Of a stretch of DNA of 15,642 nucleotides, positions 1-6,867 are shown one piece after another; within the stretch, counting starts at the first letter, position 1, and every line of letters begins with the position of its first letter. Origin of the DNA: DASRTE01 sp050743145 (GTDB taxonomy: Bacteria; Actinomycetota; Actinomycetes; Jiangellales; Jiangellaceae). The notes beneath the pieces are model-generated. The model did no database searches. It had not been told where the DNA came from and saw only the letters and a list, made by a program, of their open reading frames with translations. The translations under genes and the position numbers were made by a program. The stretch lies in the NCBI GenBank assembly GCA_050743145.1, contig JBOGDU010000271.1, forward strand, positions 1 to 15,642. Reading direction: 5' to 3'.

Positions 1-188
1 CTGCGCCGCTGGCCGGTGCGGCGCCCGGTTGTCGTGAGCCGCGCAGTGCCCCATCGGCCGCGCTTCGGACGCCAGAGCCCCACCCGGCCACCGCTGATGC
101 GGCATACCGCGCGGTGCGCCGACCAGACCAGGCGGATGAACCAGCGAGGCGGAAGACGCGGAGCTCGCACGCGGTCGTCGGACACCAT
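1..188 (-). CDS. F420-dependent nitroreductase-family protein, N-terminal part (cut by window edge)
   Basis: Reading the minus strand from an ATG at 188 gives 62 open codons that run off the left edge. The translation begins MVSDDRVRAPRLPPRWFIRL and continues with a W-S-A-H-R-A segment, a GGRVGLWRPK motif and a RLTTTGRRTGQ motif. These are hallmarks of the N-terminus of the deazaflavin-dependent nitroreductase family (DDN-like, PF04075), which uses reduced coenzyme F420 or binds related cofactors in a split beta-barrel. The family is usually about 130-160 residues, so roughly 40% is visible. The start is well supported: the minus strand carries AGGAGGGG a few bases upstream of the ATG. The basic, aromatic N-terminal helix resembles the membrane-associating helix of mycobacterial Ddn. 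Substrate cannot be told. It is divergent from the next gene. Confidence 0.8.
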   Translation of the reverse strand, partial: MVSDDRVRAPRLPPRWFIRLVWSAHRAVCRISGGRVGLWRPKRGRWGTARLTTTGRRTGQRR

Positions 189-525
189 GGTCCCCTCCTG
201 GTTTCCCGGCGCCTAGCGCCAACGAGTCCGCCGCACACCGGCCAATGATGACAGTCGACGAGGCGCCCTGCGCGGCCATGAGCAATTCGACCTGGACACT
301 GGTTCCGCCCGCTCCTCCGAAAGGATCTGGGCTGTGGCTGAACTGAATTGATCGAGGCGTTGCATGAGGTGCCTGACCGTCTCGGGCGCGCCCACTTGTC
401 GGTCCAGGTGACGCAGATCCGTCACTGGTCGTTGATCCGGATGCTGTGCTGCCTCGTCGGGCCGCCGGAAAGGAACTCGGGCTTAGAATTCGCGCCGCCG
501 GGACCGACATGCAGGGAGGGGCCAC
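189..525. other. Intergenic region, no recognisable gene
   Basis: This 337-base stretch separates the divergent nitroreductase-like gene and the DUF6326-like gene. Short open frames exist on both strands (for example minus 213-425), but their translations are Arg/Ser-rich, without recognisable motifs or a convincing ribosome binding site. A TAGAAT hexamer at 484-489 could be a -10 element for the rightward gene, but no convincing -35 lies at the expected distance. I see no RNA gene or clear terminator. Confidence 0.4.
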
Positions 526-972
526 GTGGCCGCAGGAGGAACGCCGTTCGAACCGTCCCCCGTCAATGTGAGGATCAAGATCTCAGCGTCGTGGACGTCG
601 ATGCTGTTCGTCTTCGCCTATGTCGACCTGTTCAGCCTCTACCGACCCGACTTCCGAGCCGACCTCGAGGCCGGTGAGGTGGGCGGGTTCGCCGTCAACC
701 GGTCGTTCCTGTTCGGGGTCACTGCGTATGTCGTCATCCCCAGCCTGATGGTGCTCCTCACGCTGGTCCTGCGACCGCGGCTCAACCGAATCGCCAACAT
801 CGCGCTGGCCATCGCGTATGCCGTCACGATCATTACTGGCGCGGTCGGCGAGTGGAGCTACTACATCCTCGGCAGCGGCATCGAGGTAGGCCTGCTCGCG
901 GCCGTCGTCTACTACGCGTGGACTTGGCCAAGGCAACCGCAGACGTTAGAGCCGAACTCGACTACCGCTTGA
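526..972 (+). CDS. DUF6326-like small integral membrane protein
   Basis: The 148-residue protein has a short polar N-terminus followed by four hydrophobic segments (about residues 20-40, 62-85, 89-107 and 115-133). The pattern V-x-I-K-x-S-A-S-W near residue 15, a Y-x-D-L-F-S-L-Y motif, E-V-G-G-F, a P-S-L-M-V-L-L third segment and a terminal Y-Y-A-W-T-W-P resembles the DUF6326 family of four-helix bacterial membrane proteins, whose function is unknown. The GTG start at 526 is chosen because AGGGAGGGG ends about five bases upstream. It appears monocistronic, with tRNA-Arg on the opposite strand downstream. Family assignment is from remembered sequence pattern, so the name is less certain than the membrane topology. 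Confidence 0.75.
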   Translation: MAAGGTPFEPSPVNVRIKISASWTSMLFVFAYVDLFSLYRPDFRADLEAGEVGGFAVNRSFLFGVTAYVVIPSLMVLLTLVLRPRLNRIANIALAIAYAVTIITGAVGEWSYYILGSGIEVGLLAAVVYYAWTWPRQPQTLEPNSTTA

Positions 973-1152
973 ATCGGAGCTCGACCTGGTCCGACGTAGA
1001 ACGACCTCGTTGACTCGCGCGGTGATCTACCTCAGCTGAATCCTCCCTGCGGCCTTCCGCGTCCCTGAATGATCTCTCATCCACGGCCTGTCGCTCGCCA
1101 CGAGCATGGGATCGGCTTGAGCCGGTTTTGCATCGCTGCAGGTAGAACGGGG

Positions 1153-1225
1153 CGCGCCCGAAGGGATTCGAACCCCTAACCTTCTGATCCGTAGTCAGAT
1201 GCTCTATCCGTTGAGCTACGGGCGC
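1153..1225 (-). tRNA. tRNA-Arg (anticodon ACG)
   Basis: The minus strand folds as a full cloverleaf of 73 nt. The acceptor stem is GCGCCCG (5') with CGGGCGC (3') and discriminator G. The D-arm contains TAGCTCAACGGATAGAGCA. The anticodon stem TCTGA/TCAGA closes loop CTACGGA, giving anticodon ACG. The T-arm is AGGGG-TTCGAAT-CCCTT. A34 is expected to be edited to inosine, so this tRNA would read CGU/CGC/CGA arginine codons, the most common Arg codons in GC-rich actinomycetes. The 3' CCA is not encoded. I see no integrase or partial tRNA copy nearby, so there is no evidence that it serves as an attachment site. Confidence 0.97.
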
Positions 1226-1549
1226 AGGGTCACCATGACCGCGTCCCGAGTGTACCGGCGCTCATCAGCTGGCCGAAATCCACCGGAGCCGACCCCGCGC
1301 CGTCGATCGAGGCCTACCGATCATGCCGGCAACAGCATCGTCGAGTCCTTCACCCGCTTCTGCGGCAAGCGCAGGATGCTCATGTTGTCGTCCACCGGAG
1401 TCGTCGCCGCAGCTGTCGTAGCTGTCGGTGTGGTCGGGTCGTTCTGGCCGGCTGTGGTGTGCCTGGTCACCGTTCGGCTCACGCCCAGGGCCTGCCGGAG
1501 GTGACTGCGGTCGACTCCATCCCCGGCAGCGGTCGCGTCGTCCTGACCC
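1226..1549. other. Gap between tRNA-Arg and the Rieske oxygenase gene
   Basis: Apart from the lipoprotein remnant described separately (from 1376), this stretch holds no convincing gene. Bases 1226-1375 lie upstream of tRNA-Arg on its own strand and should contain its promoter, but I could not identify convincing -35 and -10 boxes. An open plus-strand frame starting at 1199 overlaps the tRNA and is not credible at its 5' end. Confidence 0.4.
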
Positions 1550-1560
1550 TCACCCGTCGG
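1376..1560 (+). pseudogene. Frameshifted lipoprotein remnant
   Basis: From ATG 1376 (second ATG at 1382) one frame encodes a signal-peptide-like stretch, K-R-R then MLMLSSTGVVAAAVVAVGVV. At the GGG run 1436-1438 the sense continues in a different frame with V-L-A-G-C (1441-1455), a perfect lipobox, then GVPGHRSAHAQGLPEVTAVD and a beta-strand-like R-V-V-L-T-L-T. Adding one G to the GGG run would join the two as V-V-G-V-V-L-A-G-C, exactly a lipoprotein export signal. The rest of the gene appears lost: the frame runs into the 3' end of the convergent Rieske gene at 1550. It is therefore either a one-base-deleted, truncated pseudogene or, less likely, a sequencing or assembly error in a very short lipoprotein. 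No family is recognised. Confidence 0.4.
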
Positions 1561-2710
1561 TGTGCGGAGCCGTCCCTTGGTATGCCCGCGCCACCATCCG
1601 CACCCACCGGTGGACGGCGTCCTCGTTCGGCGCGAACGGTCCGGGCCGGAAGTGCGGTGACGACAGCCCACGCTGTACCGACTCACAGGCCGACCAGTCC
1701 TGCCGGTTCGTCAGGTCCCAGAACTCAACGGCGTATCCGGGATCGGTGTTGACGTCGACGAAGTACCACGAGCAATCGACGGTGGTCCGCGCAGGCCCGA
1801 CCGGCGTCAGCAGGTGCGTCATCACGTAGTCCGGATGGAGAGAGATCAACAGGTTGGGGAACAGCCCGAGATAGAGCACCACTCGTGGGTCGACGCCTTC
1901 GATCGGCCGGCCTGACGACTTGCCATGGAGCGACATCGTCTCCGCGCCGTCGCGCAGTTCCATGGACCCGCCGACCCAGGCGCCGGGCAGATCGTAGTTG
2001 TGCCCACTGGTGGGGGGTGAGACGTGGCACAGCTCCGGGTGGATCAGCGGGCAGTGGTAGCACTCGTGGTAGTTCTCGACGAGCACCTTCCAGTTGGCTG
2101 CGACCTCGTAGTCGTGCCGAGCCAGCCGGACGAGTGCCTCCGGTCGGTATGGCGCGACGAGCGAACCCAGATCGCCGATGTGGTCCGCGAACGACGGTCC
2201 GTCACCGCCGGCGTTGACGAACACCCACCCGTGCCACATGGAGACCGGAAGCCGCACGAGTCCGAAGTCCGTGGTGTCGAAGTCGTCGACGTCCCGGAAC
2301 CCGGGCGCCGCGACGAGGCTGCCGGACAGCGAATAGTTCCAGGCGTGGTACGGGCAGAGCAGCGCCTGCCTGGAGCCGGTCTCGCCAGCCGGCAACAGCT
2401 CGTGGCCACGATGACGGCAGGTGTTGGCGAGCGCCTGCACAGCGCCGTCGGGCGGAAACGTGAGCAGCACCGGGACGTCGCCGACGTCCACGCCGCGCTG
2501 AGTGACGGGCCGGCCTGAACCGTCCACGCGCAACTCGTCATCGCGTCCCACGCACGTCCACGTGGCGGCGAACAGGTTGCGGCGCTCCCAGTCGAGCACC
2601 TCGGGCGAGGTGTACGCGATGGCCGGCAGCATCGTGCCGCGCCCGAACGGCCGCAGTGCGGGCTCGAGGGAGTCCGTCGCGATCGGCGCGGTGCTTCCGG
2701 TGAGAACCAT
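1550..2710 (-). CDS. Rieske-type aromatic ring-hydroxylating / betaine-demethylating oxygenase, alpha subunit
   Basis: Translated from ATG 2710, the protein has 386 residues. The N-terminal Rieske domain binds a [2Fe-2S] cluster through C98-x-H100 and C119-x2-H122. The C-terminal catalytic domain carries the mononuclear iron site N-W-K-V-L-V-E-N-Y-H-E-C-Y-H-C-P-L-I-H-P: H219 and H224, with D338 (D-x3-C-E-S-V-Q-R-G-L) as the likely third ligand. E216, three residues before H219, matches the bridging glutamate of carnitine oxygenase CntA. The CExVQxGL and ECYHCPxxHP signatures place it nearer to glycine betaine/carnitine/stachydrine demethylases (GbcA, CntA) than to naphthalene-type dioxygenases. 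It would need a reductase partner (GbcB-like), which is not in the window. An in-frame TTG at 2833 would add 41 Arg-rich residues and cross the repeats at 2793-2833, so I prefer 2710, although no strong ribosome site precedes either. Substrate is unknown. Confidence 0.88.
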   Translation of the reverse strand: MVLTGSTAPIATDSLEPALRPFGRGTMLPAIAYTSPEVLDWERRNLFAATWTCVGRDDELRVDGSGRPVTQRGVDVGDVPVLLTFPPDGAVQALANTCRHRGHELLPAGETGSRQALLCPYHAWNYSLSGSLVAAPGFRDVDDFDTTDFGLVRLPVSMWHGWVFVNAGGDGPSFADHIGDLGSLVAPYRPEALVRLARHDYEVAANWKVLVENYHECYHCPLIHPELCHVSPPTSGHNYDLPGAWVGGSMELRDGAETMSLHGKSSGRPIEGVDPRVVLYLGLFPNLLISLHPDYVMTHLLTPVGPARTTVDCSWYFVDVNTDPGYAVEFWDLTNRQDWSACESVQRGLSSPHFRPGPFAPNEDAVHRWVRMVARAYQGTAPHTDG

Positions 2711-2792
2711 GCGGTCAGCATGTCCGAGGTGCAGCCCGCCGGAAAGACGGCGCGTGAATCCAGCCTGTTCGCGGCATGCCTGCCGTCTCGTA

Positions 2793-2833
2793 CGTACCAA
2801 TGCACGTAGCCGGTCCGGTCCGGTCCGTACCAA
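2793..2833. repeat. CGTACCAA direct repeats around a GGTCC triplet repeat (putative operator)
   Basis: CGTACCAA occurs at 2793-2800 and again at 2826-2833, an offset of 33 bp, close to three helical turns. Between them lies GGTCC repeated three times in tandem. The array is 83-123 bp upstream of the preferred Rieske start, where an activator or repressor of that gene would bind. Helical phasing suggests a dimeric regulator on one DNA face, but no regulator gene is adjacent and the motif is not one I recognise. Confidence 0.3.
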
Positions 2834-2863
2834 CCTTACTCAACGGCTAAGGCCAGCCCACTT

Positions 2864-2879
2864 TGTGACCCGCTTCACG
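2864..2879. promoter_or_regulatory. CRP/GlxR-like binding site upstream of pckG
   Basis: TGTGA-CCCGCT-TCACG matches the actinobacterial CRP/GlxR consensus TGTGA-N6-TCACA at nine of ten conserved positions. It lies about 177 bp upstream of the pckG ATG and about 155 bp upstream of the oxygenase start. cAMP-responsive control of a gluconeogenic gene fits known biology of the CRP family. Binding here is inferred only from the motif and its place. Confidence 0.5.
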
Positions 2880-3055
2880 AGCCGTTCCATTCCGCCGACT
2901 GAGACGAGCACCGTATCGTGCGGCCATCCCAACGTTGTGAAAGCCCGCTCGCCAGCACCACCGAGCAGCCGGGCAACACACCAGCACACCCGTTGGGACC
3001 CCAGGTCGTGCCGCAGGGCCGACGTGGCAACCCGTGCGAAAAGGTGATCTTCCCG

Positions 3056-4888
3056 ATGACTGCCGCAGCCACCGCCGAATACGACCTGAGCGATGCCCCG
3101 ACGAACCACGAGCGCCTGCTCGGCTGGATCGCCAGCGTCGCCGAACTCACCCAGCCCGCCGGCATCCACTGGTGCGACGGCTCCGACGACGAGTGGCGTC
3201 GGCTCACCGACGCGCTGGTCGAGGCCGGCACCCTCGTTCGCCTCGACGAGGAGAAGAAGCCCAACTCGTTCTGGGCGCGCACCGACCCCACCGACGTCGC
3301 CAGGGTCGAGGAGCGCACGTTCATCTGCTCGGTCGACGAGGCCGACGCGGGCCCCACCAACAACTGGCGCGACCCTGACGAGATGAAGGCCGAGATGGTC
3401 GGCCACTACCGCGGGTCGATGCGCGGCCGGACGATGTACGTCATCCCCTTCTGCATGGGCCCGGTCGAGGCCGAGCAGCCGATGTTCGGCGTCGAGATCA
3501 CCGACTCGGCCTACGTCGTCGCGTCGATGCGGATCATGGCCAGGATGGGTACGCGCATTCTCGAGGCCATGGGCGATGACGCCGAGTTCGTGCCCTGCCT
3601 CCACTCCGTCGGCGCGCCCCTGGAGCCCGGCCAGCAGGACGTCGCCTGGCCGTGCAACCAGACCAAGTTCATCACCCAGTTCCCCGAAGAGCGGATGATC
3701 TGGTCGTACGGCTCCGGCTACGGCGGAAATTCACTGCTGGGCAAGAAGTGCTACTCGCTGCGCGTCGCCAGCGTGATGGCTCGTGACGAGGGCTGGCTCG
3801 CCGAGCACATGCTGATCATGAAGCTCACCGCGCCGTCCAACGCCGTCCACTACATCGCCGCCGCGTTCCCGTCGGCGTGCGGCAAGACGAACCTCGCCAT
3901 GCTCGAGCCGACGATCCCCGGGTGGAAGGTCGAGACCCTCGGCGACGACATCGCCTGGATGCGCTTCGGTGCGGACGGCCGCCTCTACGCGCTCAACCCG
4001 GAGTACGGCCTGTTCGGTGTCGCGCCCGGCACCGGCTGGAAGACCAACCCGAACGCGATGCGCACCATCGCCCGCGGCAACAGCGTCTTCACCAACGTCG
4101 CGCTCACCGACGACGGCGACATCTGGTGGGAGGGCATGACGGAGGAGCCGCCCGCACACCTGACGGACTGGAAGGGCCGCGACTGGACACCCGAGTCCGA
4201 CGAGCCCTCGTCGCACCCCAACTCGCGGTTCTGCACGCCCATCACCCAGTGCCCGATCATCGCGCCGGAGTACGAGGACCCCCGCGGCGTCCCGATCTCG
4301 GCGATCCTGTTCGGCGGCCGCCGGGCTACGACGATCCCGCTGGTCACCGAGGCCCGCGACTGGATCCACGGCGTGTTCATGGGAGCGACGCTCTCGTCGG
4401 AGACGACGGCGGCCGCCACCGGTCAGGTCGGTGTCGTTCGCCGTGACCCGATGGCGATGCTCCCGTTCATCGGGTACAACGGCGGTGACTACTTCGGCCA
4501 CTGGATCGCCCTCGGCAAGGAGGCCGACGCCATCAAGCTGCCGAAGATCTTCTACGTCAACTGGTTCCGCCGCGACGAGGACGGCGGCTTCCTGTGGCCC
4601 GGTTTCGGCGAGAACGGGCGGGTCCTCAAGTGGATCGTCGAGCGCCTCGAGGGCAGCGCCGTGGCAGCGGAGACCCCGATCGGCCACGTCCCGACGGCCG
4701 AGTCGCTTCACGTCGACGGCCTGGACCTCAGTCCCGCCGAGCTCGAGGAGTGCCTGCGCGTCGATCCGGACGAGTGGAAGGCCGAGGTTCCCGCCATCAC
4801 GGAGTGGTTCGACAAGTTCGGCGACAATCTGCCCACACTGCTGTGGGCCGAGCTCGACGGCCTGAAGACCCGCCTCGGTCTGACCTGA
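3056..4888 (+). CDS. pckG: Phosphoenolpyruvate carboxykinase (GTP)
   Basis: This 610-residue cytosolic enzyme converts oxaloacetate plus GTP to phosphoenolpyruvate, GDP and CO2, the first committed step of gluconeogenesis and a PEP-pyruvate-oxaloacetate node enzyme in actinomycetes. Length is normal for the GTP-dependent family (about 600-620). The signature P-loop F-P-S-A-C-G-K-T lies at about 271-278, including the hyper-reactive cysteine C275 and K277. Other family blocks are present: N-N-W-x-D-P near 102, R-G-R-T-M-Y-V-I-P-F near 123, Y-G-S-G-Y-G-G-N-S-L-L-G-K-K-C near 221, E-T-L-G-D-D-I-A-W near 298, N-P-E-Y-G-x-F-G-V-A-P-G-T near 319 and Y-N-G-G-D-Y-F-G-H-W near 476. The ATG at 3056 is preferred over longer in-frame starts because it is preceded by AAAAGGTGATC and gives the standard N-terminus. 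A hairpin follows the stop. A decayed second copy of its 3' end lies at 9773-9821. Confidence 0.98.
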   Translation: MTAAATAEYDLSDAPTNHERLLGWIASVAELTQPAGIHWCDGSDDEWRRLTDALVEAGTLVRLDEEKKPNSFWARTDPTDVARVEERTFICSVDEADAGPTNNWRDPDEMKAEMVGHYRGSMRGRTMYVIPFCMGPVEAEQPMFGVEITDSAYVVASMRIMARMGTRILEAMGDDAEFVPCLHSVGAPLEPGQQDVAWPCNQTKFITQFPEERMIWSYGSGYGGNSLLGKKCYSLRVASVMARDEGWLAEHMLIMKLTAPSNAVHYIAAAFPSACGKTNLAMLEPTIPGWKVETLGDDIAWMRFGADGRLYALNPEYGLFGVAPGTGWKTNPNAMRTIARGNSVFTNVALTDDGDIWWEGMTEEPPAHLTDWKGRDWTPESDEPSSHPNSRFCTPITQCPIIAPEYEDPRGVPISAILFGGRRATTIPLVTEARDWIHGVFMGATLSSETTAAATGQVGVVRRDPMAMLPFIGYNGGDYFGHWIALGKEADAIKLPKIFYVNWFRRDEDGGFLWPGFGENGRVLKWIVERLEGSAVAAETPIGHVPTAESLHVDGLDLSPAELEECLRVDPDEWKAEVPAITEWFDKFGDNLPTLLWAELDGLKTRLGLT

Positions 4889-4925
4889 TCACGCCGCCAC
4901 TCGGGCTCGTATCGGGCGCCGACTG

Positions 4926-4979
4926 CAGCGGCGAGAGCGATGAGGGGCTGCCCCGCTTCTCGATCATGCTCCGCCGCTG
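4926..4979 (+). terminator. Hairpin downstream of pckG, probable terminator
   Basis: Starting about 40 bases after the pckG stop, CGAGAGCG (4932-4939) pairs with CGCTTCTCG (4954-4962) with one bulged base. An inner GGGG/CCCC (4944-4947/4951-4954) adds compactness. CAGCGGCG (4926-4933) can alternatively pair with CGCCGCTG (4972-4979). There is no U-tract, which is common for actinobacterial terminators. The location, at the convergent junction with the minus-strand HNH gene, fits termination of pckG. Confidence 0.5.
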
Positions 4980-5116
4980 GGCCTGATCGGCGACGATCAC
5001 GCCCTCCGCTCAGTCCGCTCCGTCCGCTTCGTCCGCGTGTCGACACGGGGTTGACGCGGGGAACGCGCATCGGCCTCGTGGCGCGCTCGGCTGTCGAGGT
5101 CGCCGTGCTCGAGACT

Positions 5117-6802
5117 CTACGCGGCTTGTGGTGGGTCGCCGGGCGGATCGGGCAAGGTCGGTTGCGCCGGCCGGCCCGAGCTGCGCCGCCCTGGCTGGCC
5201 CGCCGTGTTCTGCCCCGGCCGGTTCAAGATCGGCTGCTCCGGCCGACCTTCTATCCGCTCCGTCGGCGCGTCCAGGCCCGGCTGGGCTGCGGTGACGCCT
5301 GCGATGGCGACCTCGCCCGCGTCGTCTGCCGGTCTGGCCGGACGGGTCCGGGGTTTGGCTCGATATCTCGGATGCCGTGGGTCGTCGGGTGGGACCATTG
5401 GGCGCTTGCCGGTGCCTCGGACCAGCGCCCAGCCGAATCGCGTCTTGAGGTCGTGGTGGTAGTCACACAGCGGGTCGAGTTCGTCCAGCCGGGTGTGTCG
5501 GGTCAGCGCCCAGGGTTCGCGGTGGTCGTTCTCGGTGCGGGTCCGCCAGCACCCCAGCACCGTGCAGCCGGGGCTGGCCCAGGCGAGGGCGATCTTCTGC
5601 GCGGCCGTGGGCCCGCGCCCCAGGTGAGTCACGTTGAGCACATCGGCTCCGCGGGTGATGACGAGGTGCAGCACGGCCTGCCCGAGCAGCCTTTCGGCGA
5701 CCGGCACGGGCACCGGGCCGACGCCGCGGATCTCGCAAAGTTCGTCGCCAGCTACCCGGCCGCGGCGCAGGGCCGCCACATCGACGCGCAGCAACGCCAG
5801 ATACCGCGGGTTCAGCCGCTCTGGGAGTCGTGCCGGCGGCAGGTCAGCCTCCCGCCGGCTATCAAGCCGATCAAGCTCGCCCCCATTGGCGCTCGCCTCA
5901 CCCGGACCCGGCGAGGCGCTCGGGCCGTGTGCCGTCTGGCTTGAACCGGAGTCGCCGTGGATTTCTTCGGCGTAACCTCGAGGAACTGGCCTCGCGGAGC
6001 GCTGGCCGACTTCGCTGCTCGTCGCCGGTGCGCCGAGGGCGCTGATGGCCGACCGATCCGCGGCCGACTCGACGGCCTGGTCGGCGAGCGCCATGAGCGC
6101 GTCGAAGGTGTACGCCGCAACCGGCTCCCTGCGGCCAGCCCCGCGGGCGGACCTGAACACCCGGTCGGTGAGCGCGTCCAGGACGGCGTTGAACGCGGCC
6201 CCGGCCTGCGGGGTGCCCTTGGCATGCAGGTTCCAGAACCCTTCACTGTCGGTCCAGCGACGCAGCTGCCGCTGGGAATGCAACCGCCGGTTCGTGGCCG
6301 TCGGGTCCGGATCGGCTGCCGCCCTCACCCGCGCGCATTCGTCCCGCAACTCAGGAACCGAAACCTGTCGGGCCAGGTCAACCAGGCGGTGTTCCTCAGC
6401 CGGATTCGCGGCCACCGCAGCAGACACGACCGCGGCCTGCGCCAAGGACAACTCACCTCGCCGCAGCGCACCATCGACGCCAGGCTGGTCTGGCAGCCGC
6501 GCGGACGTGTCGAGCGAGTCTCTCGCCGCGCCGGTAGACGTACCAGATCTCCTGGCCAGTTCCTCCGCCGCGGTCTTGGCCCCAGCCTTCTCCGGCCGAT
6601 GGCTGGCCGCGATCCGCCGGGCCAAAAGCGTCTTCCCTGCCGCGCACAGCCGCTCCGACGCGTCCAACACGCCCCACAGGTCACGGGATGTCGACCCGGA
6701 CATCGCGTCCGGTTCCATCCGGTCGACCAGCGTGGCCAACCGGTCCCGGATCTCCTTCGCGTCTTGGAACATGTGTTCGAGAATAGTGGCCGGGTCTGAC
6801 AC
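5117..6802 (-). CDS. 13E12-repeat (DUF222) family HNH endonuclease-like protein
   Basis: The 561-residue protein has the two-part layout of the actinobacterial 13E12 family. An N-terminal helical DUF222 domain covers about residues 1-250, rich in Ala/Arg/Glu, with the typical sequence G-E-L-S-L-A-Q-A-A-V-V-S. After a disordered Gly/Ser/Pro linker (about 265-335), an HNH nuclease domain lies at about 380-460: C413-x4-C418, D426-H427 and C446-x2-H449-H450. The zinc-binding cysteines and catalytic histidine are all present, so the nuclease may be active. A Pro/Arg/Gln-rich tail of about 100 residues follows. The GTG start at 6802 has GGAG six bases upstream. Copies of this family are abundant and often multicopy in actinomycetes; function is not established and a mobile-element or DNA-processing role is only suggested. 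It sits 65 bp downstream of xthA on the same strand. Confidence 0.88.
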   Translation of the reverse strand: MSDPATILEHMFQDAKEIRDRLATLVDRMEPDAMSGSTSRDLWGVLDASERLCAAGKTLLARRIAASHRPEKAGAKTAAEELARRSGTSTGAARDSLDTSARLPDQPGVDGALRRGELSLAQAAVVSAAVAANPAEEHRLVDLARQVSVPELRDECARVRAAADPDPTATNRRLHSQRQLRRWTDSEGFWNLHAKGTPQAGAAFNAVLDALTDRVFRSARGAGRREPVAAYTFDALMALADQAVESAADRSAISALGAPATSSEVGQRSARPVPRGYAEEIHGDSGSSQTAHGPSASPGPGEASANGGELDRLDSRREADLPPARLPERLNPRYLALLRVDVAALRRGRVAGDELCEIRGVGPVPVPVAERLLGQAVLHLVITRGADVLNVTHLGRGPTAAQKIALAWASPGCTVLGCWRTRTENDHREPWALTRHTRLDELDPLCDYHHDLKTRFGWALVRGTGKRPMVPPDDPRHPRYRAKPRTRPARPADDAGEVAIAGVTAAQPGLDAPTERIEGRPEQPILNRPGQNTAGQPGRRSSGRPAQPTLPDPPGDPPQAA

Positions 6803-6867
6803 TGCGCTCCGGCATCCACAGGCTGATCAACGGCGCGGTCCGCGCGGCGACACGGGTCGATGAGGAC

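Larger units (their letters stand above)
2711..3055. promoter_or_regulatory. Divergent promoter region of the Rieske gene and pckG
   Basis: This 345-base stretch separates the two divergent starts. It holds two CGTACCAA direct repeats around a GGTCC triplet repeat on the oxygenase side (2793-2833) and a CRP/GlxR-like palindrome (2864-2879), both described separately. The sequence nearer pckG, including G-T-A-T-C-G-T at about 2911-2917, could contain a -10 box, but I cannot assign promoters with confidence. Open frames across the region lack conserved protein features. Confidence 0.45.

Noticed and set aside
1199..1504. 101-codon open frame on the plus strand
   Set aside because: It begins inside tRNA-Arg. 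Only its 3' part (from 1376) looks protein-like, reported as the lipoprotein remnant.
1153..1560. tRNA-Arg as an integration site for a mobile element
   Set aside because: No integrase, no second copy of the tRNA 3' end, and ordinary genes on both sides.
3731..4711. 326-codon open frame antisense to pckG
   Set aside because: A shadow of high-GC codon bias: Arg/Ala/Gly/Val-rich, no motifs, and fully covered by a certain gene.
5008..5036. Short imperfect GTCCGC repeats after pckG
   Set aside because: Too short and irregular to separate from GC-rich background.
5957..6799. Long plus-strand frames antisense to the HNH gene
   Set aside because: Low-complexity Arg/Pro/Ser translations mirroring the DUF222 gene; no ribosome site or homology.
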